A stretch of 23,176 bases of DNA from JBCBRR01 sp039029235. Lineage in GTDB: Bacteria; Bacteroidota; Bacteroidia; Cytophagales; Amoebophilaceae. The translations under genes were made by a program, and so were the position numbers. A model generated the notes under the pieces. It saw nothing but the letters and a program-made list of their open reading frames with translations. It made no database searches and was not told the DNA's origin. The stretch spans positions 1 through 23,176 of the forward strand of contig JBCCGO010000009.1 in assembly GCA_039029235.1 (NCBI GenBank), given 5' to 3'. Each line of letters begins with the position of its first letter. Positions within the stretch are counted from its first letter, which is position 1. Positions 7,592-14,960 of the stretch are shown in pieces.

Positions 7592-9400
7592 TTGGAAATA
7601 ACAACGACAACCCTGAAAATCAAAGCATTACGCCACTGGCTGTTCCAGCTAGTAGGGCTGATATTTTTACCCACCTTGGCCCAGAGTAATCCTGAACAAG
7701 CCAGTCCTCTAAACAATCCGAAGCTGTGTCTAGAGGTAGTGTTAAAAGAGCCCCAAGACACCGATCGAGGTGCCTACGTTATTATAACCAACATCTCAGG
7801 AACTCCATTAGAACTGAGTCAATACAATCTGGTTCGAGAAGGTGCAGAGGAGGCAATGAACATTCAGTGCCAAAATATGGCAGGAGAAACGATCGAGCTA
7901 ACGCTAGGCCAACCCATATGCCTGGCAGAGCTGCTAGACACATCAGTATTGTCCGAGGGTAGCAGCCGTCTTATCCTATTTTTAAAGCCTAGTGAAGGCA
8001 TTAGGAATATCGAGCTGGTCTTGTATGTATTGGATTCGACCAAAGAGTTAGTCTGTAAACCAGTATCTACAAAGCTGATGAGAGAACGGTCCTGGTCATC
8101 TCGAAAAATCATCACCCATATCGCTCTCCCAGTTGTGGGCTTTGTGGCTGCTTTAGTCTGTTCCTGGTGTATTTGGGACAGATACACAGCTTACCAAAAT
8201 CTTCAACCGGACCTTATTAATAGTGATGAGAACTCTTTACTTAAGGCCTATGCCAATAAAGATAGATTAAACCATGCCAACCAACGTGAGCTAGCTACAG
8301 CCATGGATGATCTAGGTCATCGATTTATGCAGAAAAATGAACACGATCAAACCCCCCAGTACTTTGAGCAAGCCCTAGCTGTACGAGAGGATCTCGACAA
8401 GGAAGACCATCTTGATGTAGCCCTATCCCTTAACAATGTGGGAAAAGCCAACGGGGCCTTGGGCAACGACGAAGCCTTCCCGTACTTACCAGAAGCTCTA
8501 GCTATGCTAGAGCTTCTCTACGAAGGCGGCTTTCCTGAAGTAGAGGAGTTCCTGACGAAGCTACAGGAGCTTTACGAAAAGAAACGTCCTGAAATAGCTA
8601 ATCACTTCAACAATGTAGGGGCAGCCTATTATCGCCCAGGCGACGATGAAGAAGCCCTAGATTCCGAGGAGGAGTCCCTGGTGAGGATAAAGGGGCTCTA
8701 CGCAGAGAAGCGTCCTGAAATAGCTGATCACCTCAACAGGGTAACCTATGATAGCCTAGGAAGGCCTGAACAAAACCCGCAGTGTCGGGAGCAAGCCCGG
8801 GCTGTGCCAGTAGTACCTCCAGCCAGAGAAGCAAGCCGATGCCATTGCCTAGGGAATAGTTACCACCTAGTAGCACTGAGAGTTCAGCAAAAAGGAGAAC
8901 AACAGCGCGCCGAGGAATATCTAGCAAAAGCCAATAATGCTTTTAAGAAGGCTGTAGAAGTCAGCAATTCAGTAAAGGCAGACTTCTGGGCCGCCTATGG
9001 CAATTTTTTGTTGGCTACAAGGCAACCAGCCCAAGCATATGCTTACCTAACAGCAGCCATAGCTAGTAAAGATGATGAGAGTTGGCTATACTATGACTCA
9101 CTAGAAAAGCCAATAGTAACGCCCATACTCCAGGAGAAGATAGCACAGATACCACCCCCAGAACAAGATCGGGGTCAGATGATAATGCTCCGAGGAATAG
9201 ACTATGCCTACTACTTGCTTATCCATCATTATGCAGCCTTTGAGCAAGCAGGCGTCCAGCCAAGTGCATCCAGGGCTGACTACCTACTCGCCTATCGTAG
9301 GGCTATAGATCTCCGCAAGGACCAGTGGGGAGGACAACTGGAAGATGAGCTAGCCGACTATCTCTACCAGGGGTTAATAGATACACAAGCACCAGCCTAA
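7592..9400 (+). CDS. Membrane-anchored tetratricopeptide-repeat protein
   Basis: An open frame of 602 residues. Residues 10-31 look like a signal sequence (LRHWLFQLVGLIFLPTLAQS). Residues about 45-155 form a beta-rich region I cannot assign. Residues 173-195 are one hydrophobic span (ALPVVGFVAALVCSW). From about 233 onward there are kinesin-light-chain-style TPRs of roughly 42 residues: YFEQALAVRE, DVALSLNNVG, then two similar units beginning LYEKKRPEIANHFNNVG (328) and LYAEKRPEIADHLNRV (370). Residues about 395-418 lose the TPR pattern and become Pro/Arg/Cys rich, which looks eroded. The C-terminus (about 520-602) is helical and unassigned. The only usable start after an in-frame TAG (7586-7588) is TTG at 7592. 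Such TPR proteins abound in intracellular Bacteroidota and are often suspected host-interaction proteins, but no partner can be read here. Confidence 0.75.
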   Translation: MEITTTTLKIKALRHWLFQLVGLIFLPTLAQSNPEQASPLNNPKLCLEVVLKEPQDTDRGAYVIITNISGTPLELSQYNLVREGAEEAMNIQCQNMAGETIELTLGQPICLAELLDTSVLSEGSSRLILFLKPSEGIRNIELVLYVLDSTKELVCKPVSTKLMRERSWSSRKIITHIALPVVGFVAALVCSWCIWDRYTAYQNLQPDLINSDENSLLKAYANKDRLNHANQRELATAMDDLGHRFMQKNEHDQTPQYFEQALAVREDLDKEDHLDVALSLNNVGKANGALGNDEAFPYLPEALAMLELLYEGGFPEVEEFLTKLQELYEKKRPEIANHFNNVGAAYYRPGDDEEALDSEEESLVRIKGLYAEKRPEIADHLNRVTYDSLGRPEQNPQCREQARAVPVVPPAREASRCHCLGNSYHLVALRVQQKGEQQRAEEYLAKANNAFKKAVEVSNSVKADFWAAYGNFLLATRQPAQAYAYLTAAIASKDDESWLYYDSLEKPIVTPILQEKIAQIPPPEQDRGQMIMLRGIDYAYYLLIHHYAAFEQAGVQPSASRADYLLAYRRAIDLRKDQWGGQLEDELADYLYQGLIDTQAPA

Positions 9401-9403
9401 AGC

Positions 9404-9428
9404 CTTTCCCCAGCTGCCCTGGGGAAAG
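9404..9428 (+). terminator. Strong hairpin after the TPR gene
   Basis: CTTTCCCCAG (9404-9413) and CTGGGGAAAG (9419-9428) form a perfect 10-base-pair stem with a 5-base loop, starting 4 bases after the TAA of the TPR gene. No U tract follows, so it may act as a 3' stabiliser or a U-poor terminator. Placement right after the stop supports a role in ending this transcript. Confidence 0.6.
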
Positions 9429-9474
9429 ACAGCTCGGCAAAGCGCCGGGGTAGGCAAAGTCTTTACTAGCCTGG

Positions 9475-9681
9475 CTATTGGCGGTAGGCGTCAGTAAAGG
9501 CTTCGCTCTCCCCATGAGTGTAGCCTCTAGGAAGCATCCTCTTGGTTAGCTTGGGTACCGAGAGATGCTCAGCTACTAGCCCTATGTACGAAGAGCGACA
9601 ATCCTCCCGAACTTCTGGGTAGTACACACCAAAAATCTTGACTTCTAGGTTACCAATGTGCACAGCCAACGGGCTTGCCAC
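9475..9681 (-). CDS. Hypothetical small ORF downstream of smpB (doubtful)
   Basis: An open frame of 68 codons from a GTG at 9681, with a balanced, protein-like composition (for example NLEVKIFGVYYPEVRED). The same frame stays open upstream, overlapping the end of smpB out of phase back to 9810, but without ATG, GTG or TTG there. I recognise no family. It follows smpB by 46 bases on the same strand, so it could be a small co-transcribed gene or the tail of a decayed one. The rest of the 9401-9727 spacer holds only the hairpin at 9404-9428. Confidence 0.25.
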   Translation of the reverse strand: MASPLAVHIGNLEVKIFGVYYPEVREDCRSSYIGLVAEHLSVPKLTKRMLPRGYTHGESEAFTDAYRQ

Positions 9682-9727
9682 TTTCGATTCTTGCCAGTAG
9701 GCTCTATTAATAATAATCAGGTGGCGC

Positions 9728-10192
9728 CTAAGGATGATCGCGCCGCATAGCCCTTTGTAAAGCTCTTTCTTTGATGCTCTGACGCTTATCGTATAATTTT
9801 TTCCCTTTGGCTAGCACAATCTCCAGCTTGGCTAAGCCCCGTGCGTTTATAAAAAGCTGAATGGGGATAATGGTAAGGCCCTGCTCTTTGTTTCTCATGA
9901 GCTTACTAAGCTCTTTGCTATGTAAGAGCAGCTTCCGAACGCGAGTCTCGGCATGATTGTAAATATTGCCCTGCGTATAAGGAGCAATGTGCATCCCCCT
10001 AACCCAAAGCTCTCCCCGCAAGAAATAGCAGTAAGCTTCTTGTAGGCTGACCTTGCTAGCTCTAATAGACTTAATCTCGGTACCTGTTAGCACCAGCCCA
10101 GCTACATACTTGTCTAAGAAAGTGTACTCAAAGCTAGCACGCCTGTTTTTGATCGTTAGATCCTGCTTGGTCCGGCTTGTATTCTGTTTCAT
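9728..10192 (-). CDS. smpB: SsrA (tmRNA)-binding protein SmpB
   Basis: SmpB carries tmRNA into stalled ribosomes during trans-translation. The 154 residues show the family's OB-like barrel: IKNRRASFEYTFLDKYVAGLVLTGTEIKSIR, the QEAYCYF and RGMHIAPYT strands, then RKLLLHSKEL, and the conserved LFINARGLAKLEIVLAKGKKLYDKR. A basic tail (IKERALQRAMRRD) follows; it enters the mRNA channel in known structures. The N-terminus NTSRTKQDLTIKNRRA fits Bacteroidota versions. The start lies 5 bases after the tsaD stop, so the two are surely co-transcribed. tmRNA itself was not found in this window. Confidence 0.95.
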   Translation of the reverse strand: MKQNTSRTKQDLTIKNRRASFEYTFLDKYVAGLVLTGTEIKSIRASKVSLQEAYCYFLRGELWVRGMHIAPYTQGNIYNHAETRVRKLLLHSKELSKLMRNKEQGLTIIPIQLFINARGLAKLEIVLAKGKKLYDKRQSIKERALQRAMRRDHP

Positions 10193-10197
10193 GTAAC

Positions 10198-11211
10198 TTA
10201 CAGAAGCATACTAGGCAGTACAGTGGCGCTCAAGTCGCAAAAATCATGCGCTAGATACTGATAGTGAGCTGTTAGCGCAATCATGGCCGCGTTATCGGTA
10301 CAGTAGGCTAGACGGGGAATAAAAACCTGCCACTTTGCCTGGTCAGCCAGCTGTGCTAGCTGTTTTCTAAGCCCTGAATTGGCTGCTACGCCGCCCGCTA
10401 TAGCAATGGTTGAGATACCCGTCTGGGCCACGGCCTTTTTGAGCTTCTCCAGCGCCATGCTCACCAGCGTATGCTGAATGCTTGCACAGAGGTCTTCCCG
10501 ATTGTTGGCTACAAAATTGGCATCTTTTTCTTGATTCTCTCTGAGAAAATAGAGAAAAGCCGTTTTGATACCACTGAAGGAAAAATCAAGCTGTGGCATC
10601 TTAGTAGTCGAAAACTGAAAACGATGCGGATCGCCATGTTGCGCGTAATGATCAACCAGAGGGCCCCCAGGATAGGGCAGCCCCATCAGCTTAGCTATCT
10701 TGTCAAAGGCTTCGCCCATAGCATCATCTCGTGTCTGCCCGAGGGCCTCCATGGCTAAATAGTCTGCTACACGTACTAGCTGTGTATGCCCTCCACTGAC
10801 GGTCAGGCACAGCAAAGGAAAAGGAGGCTGAGGTTCATCAATAAAATTGGCTAAGACGTGTGCCTGCATATGATTTACTGCTATAAGCGGGATGCCTAGT
10901 GAGAAGGCCATGGACTTAGCAAAGGAAGCCCCTACCAATAGCGCTCCCAGTAGCCCTGGACCTTGAGTAAAAGCGATGGCACTAAGCATTGATTTGGCTA
11001 TGCCAGCATGCTGTAGCGCTTGGTCTACGACAGGAATGATGTGCCGTTGGTGAGCCCGTGAGGCTAGCTCTGGGACAACACCTCCATAACGTTTGTGAAC
11101 CGATTGGGTAGCCAATACATGGCTTGCTATTTTTTTGTTGCGAATAACAGCAGCAGCCGTCTCATCACAAGATGACTCAATAGCCAGTATAATCAGATCT
11201 TGGGTATGCAT
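10198..11211 (-). CDS. tsaD: tRNA N6-threonylcarbamoyladenosine transferase TsaD
   Basis: TsaD, with TsaB and TsaE, transfers the threonylcarbamoyl group made by TsaC onto A37 of ANN-decoding tRNAs. The 337 residues show the ASKHA fold: ILAIESSCDETAAAV at the N-terminus, GGVVPELASRAH, GPGLLGALLVG, the metal-binding HMQAH (114-118), SGGHT (139-143), FSFSGIKTA, AGGVAANSGLR, and CTDNAAMIA with the metal-ligand Asp. Length is normal. The ATG at 11211 begins at the family N-terminus. A TAnnTTTG box at 11240-11233 sits 22 bases upstream, and smpB follows with a 5-base gap. The gene's partner tsaB lies 1.4 kb upstream on the same strand, separated by envelope-like protein A. Confidence 0.96.
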   Translation of the reverse strand: MHTQDLIILAIESSCDETAAAVIRNKKIASHVLATQSVHKRYGGVVPELASRAHQRHIIPVVDQALQHAGIAKSMLSAIAFTQGPGLLGALLVGASFAKSMAFSLGIPLIAVNHMQAHVLANFIDEPQPPFPLLCLTVSGGHTQLVRVADYLAMEALGQTRDDAMGEAFDKIAKLMGLPYPGGPLVDHYAQHGDPHRFQFSTTKMPQLDFSFSGIKTAFLYFLRENQEKDANFVANNREDLCASIQHTLVSMALEKLKKAVAQTGISTIAIAGGVAANSGLRKQLAQLADQAKWQVFIPRLAYCTDNAAMIALTAHYQYLAHDFCDLSATVLPSMLL

Positions 11212-11232
11212 TGCCTACCACTAGCCATGAAT

Positions 11233-11240
11233 CAAAGCTA
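11233..11240 (-). promoter_or_regulatory. Candidate -7 box of tsaD-smpB
   Basis: TAGCTTTG on the minus strand matches TAnnTTTG, and transcription would start about 15 bases ahead of the tsaD ATG. No good -33 TTG lies at the right distance (the nearest leaves only 14 bases), so this is a partial match. It directly follows a terminator-like hairpin, as expected at a transcript boundary. Confidence 0.4.
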
Positions 11241-11243
11241 GTC

Positions 11244-11273
11244 AAAAAATTAGCCAAGTTCTTCAGAGAACTT
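11244..11273 (-). terminator. Candidate terminator between envelope protein A and tsaD
   Basis: On the minus strand AAGTTCT (11273-11267) pairs with AGAACTT (11262-11256) around a CTGA loop: a perfect 7-base-pair stem. Six bases later comes a run of six T (11249-11244). The stem is short and AT-leaning, but its position between two same-strand genes and just before the tsaD -7 box fits a transcript end. Confidence 0.45.
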
Positions 11274-11377
11274 CTATGAAGCTTCATCAGAACACTTGTA
11301 TCTGCCTGCAGGGTGCCTATTGACAATCTTAATAGCATGCTAGTAGGATAGGCTCGTTCCTTGTTTTTAGAAGATTT

Positions 11378-11512
11378 TCAGCTTCTCTTTAGGTAGGAAT
11401 CGAGGCTAGCTAACCAGTCCTCGTAAACTTCGTACCCAATTTGCAAGCAATACTTTTCGATGATACGCTCCACAATCGGTGGTATGTAGCAGACCCATAG
11501 CCTTACGTTCAT
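11378..11512 (-). CDS. Hypothetical 44-residue ORF after envelope protein A (doubtful)
   Basis: A short frame from an ATG at 11512, 31 bases downstream of the envelope protein A stop, reading MNVRLWVCYIPPIVERI and ending in a helical, charged tail. It has no recognisable family. It could be a small gene co-transcribed with protein A or the tail of a lost gene. The rest of 11212-11543 holds the terminator-like hairpin and the tsaD -7 box, nothing else that I can support. Confidence 0.22.
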   Translation of the reverse strand: MNVRLWVCYIPPIVERIIEKYCLQIGYEVYEDWLASLDSYLKRS

Positions 11513-11543
11513 AGAAAACGCTATAGAGCCTACCCTGCTTATC

Positions 11544-12497
11544 TCACACGAAATTGTGCACTGTAAATCCACCGTTCACTATGAACCCATCAGTTGCTGC
11601 TACGCCTTCTAGAAAACTTGGTTGCTTGTACGAAAGCGTTATATTCAATGAAAATCGCTCATTGAGTCGGAACCTACCTTGTAAGCCCATCAAAAACCCA
11701 AGCACGGTTGGAGGAAAGCAATCAAAGCCTACCCCAGCTTCTATATCCAGTATGTACCTCTTGTAAGAGTAGAGTGTGTCTGTTTTGAAAAACAGGCTGT
11801 GCTTTTTGTCCATATCGGTACTCAGGCCAATTAAAAAAGTTTTCTCTCGGTAGCTAATATAGTTATCCAAGCAATGGCAACCATAATTATTTAGCCAGTA
11901 ATAGCACGGTATCCAAGCTACTCCGCCCCAGGGCAGGTATGGTAGCCGCGTTGCTGCCTTACCCCTAAGTATATACTGTGAGATAGAAAAGCAATAGAAC
12001 CAGAACATAGGATTCACGAGGACACTGGCGTCCGTATCATCAATACCGAGTTCGGTACCAACTAAAGAATACAGCCTCCAATCTAGCTCACGGAACCTGA
12101 AATGCTGGAGTATTAGTAGGCGATTAAACAATGGTCGACTATCTGCGTTGCTTTTTTGGTTTTTTTTATAGACCGAAAGACCCACTGCAGCTATGGCAAA
12201 GCTAATCATGTATTCCGAGAGGCAACGCAAAATTCGTGCATCAATCGTATTAAAGCCCGACCACATACAATCTGTCCCTAGATTAAAGAGTTTGCTAACG
12301 GCTATGGTCGTTCTGGTCGCAAAATGATCTGACAGTACCAGTTGACCAGAAAGTAAATTGTAGTCAGGCAAGAGGAATACTACTTCTCTTGCTTCTTGCA
12401 CAAGACTGGGCTCTGCACCATATATTTCATTAGCAGCATACGTATAGCCAGACAGCCCTAGACATAGCAAGATCGTGGGGAGCTTGATTTTTAGCAT
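11544..12497 (-). CDS. Exported envelope-like protein A of an unrecognised paralogous pair
   Basis: A 317-residue protein with a clear signal peptide: KIK, hydrophobic TILLCLGLSGYTYA, cleavage expected after YTYA near residue 21. I do not recognise the family. It is a paralogue of the protein at 13441-14391. From PWGGVAW onward 42 of 67 positions agree by hand count, including DNYISYR, KTFLIGLST, LYSYK and ILDIEAG; QHFRFRELDWRLY also has its counterpart. The C-terminal half alternates polar and hydrophobic residues and ends in GGFTVHNFV, resembling the last strand of an outer-membrane barrel. A moderately sized outer-membrane or surface protein is my inference. Several hydrophobic stretches (about 95-110 and 165-180) are less typical of barrels. 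It sits between tsaB (128 bases upstream) and tsaD on the same strand. Confidence 0.7.
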   Translation of the reverse strand: MLKIKLPTILLCLGLSGYTYAANEIYGAEPSLVQEAREVVFLLPDYNLLSGQLVLSDHFATRTTIAVSKLFNLGTDCMWSGFNTIDARILRCLSEYMISFAIAAVGLSVYKKNQKSNADSRPLFNRLLILQHFRFRELDWRLYSLVGTELGIDDTDASVLVNPMFWFYCFSISQYILRGKAATRLPYLPWGGVAWIPCYYWLNNYGCHCLDNYISYREKTFLIGLSTDMDKKHSLFFKTDTLYSYKRYILDIEAGVGFDCFPPTVLGFLMGLQGRFRLNERFSLNITLSYKQPSFLEGVAATDGFIVNGGFTVHNFV

Positions 12498-12625
12498 TTT
12501 TTTCTAGACCTAAGCGGCCCCTCCAAGGTTCGAGTGAAAAAGATATACATAGGGAAGATAGTTTAAAGAAGATAGTTACTGAAGCAGCGCCTAGGTCGTT
12601 TGTGCTACGGGCTTTGCGCTAGAAA

Positions 12626-13279
12626 TTACTTAAGATACAAAGGCTCAAAAGAAGCTAGGTCTGCAAATACTTTTTGCTGAAACTTAGCGTAAGCCAGAGC
12701 ACCTACATGCCGGGCTGAAGGATAGATGGCATCCAAAAAAATAGCATGACAATGATCCTCCAAGACCGGCTTGCACTTTCCAGCCCCATCACCGAAAAAA
12801 AGTATAGGATATTGTTTAAGCCAAGACCGGAAGCTGTCTACAGTAACGATATGGGAGTGCGGCGCTACCAGCACCTCCCCTGCTGCATCTGAAATCGTAC
12901 AATATACTTCCATTCTGCGGGCGTCAATCATAGGGCAAAGTAGGGCTTGGCTAAGATTATAAGGGACTATCCCATGGACCATGCCTGCTAGGGTACTTAT
13001 AGCTATCAGCGGAATGCCCAAAGCATACGCTAGTCCCTTAGCAGTGGCTACCCCAATACGCAATCCTGTGTAAGATCCGGGCCCTTCAGAAACCGCTATG
13101 GCTACTAAATCTTCTTTAGTGTAAGGACTTATGTCCAGTAAATGTACTATTATAGGCAACAAAGACTCAGCGTGTGACCGGGCTATGCATAGCGTATGGC
13201 ATGCTACTAGCCTTCCCTCATAGCACAAGGCGACTGAGCAAACTCGTGTAGCGGTTTCTATGCTTAGTATGAGAGCCAA
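12626..13279 (-). CDS. tsaB: tRNA threonylcarbamoyladenosine biosynthesis protein TsaB
   Basis: TsaB is the catalytically inactive ASKHA partner that dimerises with TsaD in t6A37 formation. The 217 residues show the canonical N-terminus ALILSIETATRVCSVAL, then SHAESLLPII, the diagnostic VSEGPGSYTGLRIGVATAKGLA, IPLIAISTL, PMIDARRMEVY and the terminal FEPLYLK. The reading frame starts with TTG at 13279, exactly at the family's first residue, and no ATG lies nearby, so TTG initiation is well supported. It lies between the two envelope-like paralogues and on the same strand as tsaD. Confidence 0.95.
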   Translation of the reverse strand: MALILSIETATRVCSVALCYEGRLVACHTLCIARSHAESLLPIIVHLLDISPYTKEDLVAIAVSEGPGSYTGLRIGVATAKGLAYALGIPLIAISTLAGMVHGIVPYNLSQALLCPMIDARRMEVYCTISDAAGEVLVAPHSHIVTVDSFRSWLKQYPILFFGDGAGKCKPVLEDHCHAIFLDAIYPSARHVGALAYAKFQQKVFADLASFEPLYLK

Positions 13280-13440
13280 TAGCGAATGGAAAGTATAATA
13301 TAGCTAATACACTGATAGCTCGATAACCCTCATACAGACAGGACTTATATGCAATCTAGGCAAGTCGTTTGGATTATCCAGCAAAATTATGCCCTTACGT
13401 CCATAAAAATGCGGTAGAGTATGGTTGCCTTTCCTAATCC

Positions 13441-14391
13441 TTAGTAATGGATTGTAATGCCGCTAGTTAGTGTGTATCCATCATCTGTCGCTACGCCTTT
13501 AAAATCCGGCGTCTTGTACGAGCATGCTGCATTCAATGAAAATTCCTCATTGAGTCGGCACTTAATTTGCACGCCTATCAAATAAGACCATGCTTTTTCT
13601 GATGATAAAAGAGGGGCTACCCAAGCTCCAGCTTCTATATCTAGTATCCATCCCTTGTAAGAGTAGAGCGCATCTGTTTTGCAAAACAGGCCTCGCTCCT
13701 GGCTACTGGTACTCAGACCTATTAAAAAAGTCTTGTCCCGGTAGCTAATATAGTTATCCCAGTGGTCGAATCCATTAGCACGATCGTACCAATAAGTCGG
13801 TAGCCAAGCTACTTCGCCCCAGGGTACGTGTGGTATAATCGTTGCTACCCCGCCCGTAGCTAAATAATAAAAGAGAGAGCAGGCAGAGAACCAAAATGCG
13901 AAATCGAGGAGGCGGTCCTCTAGGCGATCATTCCCATTCTCCTTAGAAAATAACTCACAAGGAATTAACCCATATGTCCTCCAGTCTAGCTTACGATACT
14001 TAAAATGCTGAAGAATTATTAGGCGCGTCAGGGACGATGGTGCATCATATCTCTCAGGTTTTCTAGCCTCGTAGGCATGCAATAGCGATAAAATAGCAGT
14101 GTAGCTTAGCACGGCATTCGGAATTCTTACCAAAATCCTTGCTGGATCAAGCCCTAGATGATCTTCCAAGCGATTCCAAAGCTTCGCATAGGTTACAGCC
14201 ATCCGGCTTGTAAAATAATCTGACTGGCTAAATTTATGAGGCGATGTTGTATTGCGGTCAAGAAAGTACAATTCTATTTCTCGTGCTTTTTGCTCAAAGT
14301 TTGGCTTGGTACCACCTGTCTCATGAATAGCATACGTATAGCCAGGTAACCCTAGGAACAGTAAGATTATCTTACACCTCACTTGCATCAT
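13441..14391 (-). CDS. Exported envelope-like protein B, paralogue of protein A
   Basis: About 316 residues, nearly the same length as protein A. The signal peptide reads MMQVRCKIILLFLGLPGYTYA, with the GYTYA cleavage region matching protein A. The frame is open to a GTG at 14424, but that lies in a tandem repeat; the ATG at 14391 (or 14388) aligns with the start of protein A and is preferred. Shared blocks include QHFKYRKLDWRTYG, PWGEVAW, DNYISYRDKTFLIGLST, KTDALYSYK and ILDIEAG. The end, YTLTSGITIHY, has the alternating pattern and terminal aromatic residue of an outer-membrane barrel's last strand. The family is unrecognised and the function unknown. It follows rnpA by 52 bases on the same strand and precedes tsaB by 161 bases. 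Confidence 0.7.
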   Translation of the reverse strand: MMQVRCKIILLFLGLPGYTYAIHETGGTKPNFEQKAREIELYFLDRNTTSPHKFSQSDYFTSRMAVTYAKLWNRLEDHLGLDPARILVRIPNAVLSYTAILSLLHAYEARKPERYDAPSSLTRLIILQHFKYRKLDWRTYGLIPCELFSKENGNDRLEDRLLDFAFWFSACSLFYYLATGGVATIIPHVPWGEVAWLPTYWYDRANGFDHWDNYISYRDKTFLIGLSTSSQERGLFCKTDALYSYKGWILDIEAGAWVAPLLSSEKAWSYLIGVQIKCRLNEEFSLNAACSYKTPDFKGVATDDGYTLTSGITIHY

Positions 14392-14404
14392 TTTCCAGAA
14401 TTTT

Positions 14405-14424
14405 TTATTGACACTTATTGACAC
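14405..14424. repeat. Perfect 10-base tandem repeat before envelope protein B
   Basis: TTATTGACAC occurs twice head to tail (14405-14414, 14415-14424), in the 52-base gap between rnpA and envelope protein B, ending 14 bases from the ATG at 14391. It could be a doubled operator, a slippage-prone tract, or chance; nothing equivalent precedes protein A. Confidence 0.6.
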
Positions 14425-14443
14425 TAGACTAGGAGAATAGACG

Positions 14444-14839
14444 TTAAACAGGTCGCTCCTGCTGATAAAGACTGCTAAGATAATAGATAGCCTGGATAAT
14501 TTTTTCTTGAATAACCTGGAAGTTACTTTGCTGCCTACTACCCATATAGATATAGCCCAGCAGAAACCGAACGGAGCTACTGTGGGGGGAGGCTAGTAGG
14601 TGTTTGTGCAGCCGATAGGCTTCTCGCATTCTCCGCTTGATGGTATTCCTAGTCACTGCACTCTTGAACTTCCTTTTAGGGGCAGCAAACATCACCTGTG
14701 TGTTACTGACTAACTGCCTATTACGGGATAGGTAAACTAGGCGTATGGGATAGAAATTCACAGTCTTGCCGTGTCTAAAAAGCGCATTAATCAACTTCTT
14801 GCTGCTGAGGCGCCCGTGTTTGCTAAAAGTATATCTAAT
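14444..14839 (-). CDS. rnpA: Ribonuclease P protein component RnpA, start uncertain
   Basis: RnpA is the protein cofactor of RNase P, which removes 5' leaders from pre-tRNAs. The core motif AVTRNTIKRRMREAYRLHKHLL is diagnostic, preceded by YPIRLVYL and VMFAAPKRKFK. The first standard start codon is TTG at 14794, but family similarity continues upstream in frame through YTFSKHGRLSSKKLINALF, where typical proteins have F.K..RL.SKKLI. That extension contains no ATG, GTG or TTG back to the TAG at 14884-14882. I therefore propose a rare ATT start near 14839, giving 131 residues; an unseen start or a lost ATG is possible. A TAnnTTTG box at 14884-14877 would include this segment in the transcript. 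rpmH, the usual neighbour, is absent; prs is divergent. Confidence 0.85.
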   Translation of the reverse strand: MRYTFSKHGRLSSKKLINALFRHGKTVNFYPIRLVYLSRNRQLVSNTQVMFAAPKRKFKSAVTRNTIKRRMREAYRLHKHLLASPHSSSVRFLLGYIYMGSRQQSNFQVIQEKIIQAIYYLSSLYQQERPV

Positions 14840-14876
14840 AATAGCGTAGTTTAGTGAGCCAATGGATATTCGAACA

Positions 14877-14884
14877 CAAACCTA
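14877..14884 (-). promoter_or_regulatory. Candidate -7 box of rnpA
   Basis: TAGGTTTG on the minus strand matches TAnnTTTG and predicts transcription from about 14870. That would place the conserved N-terminal RnpA codons (14839 downward) within the message. No clear -33 TTG is present. Confidence 0.35.
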
Positions 14885-14960
14885 ATAACACGCGTGATTT
14901 TGTGCCAGGTTATGTAAAAACTTTTTGTTTATTATCGTAAAAAAAGTGTTAAGAAACGTT

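Noticed and set aside
12525..12540. AAGGTTCGAGTG resembling a tRNA T-arm
   Set aside because: No matching acceptor, D or anticodon arms can be placed; the upstream part lies inside the envelope protein A coding region.
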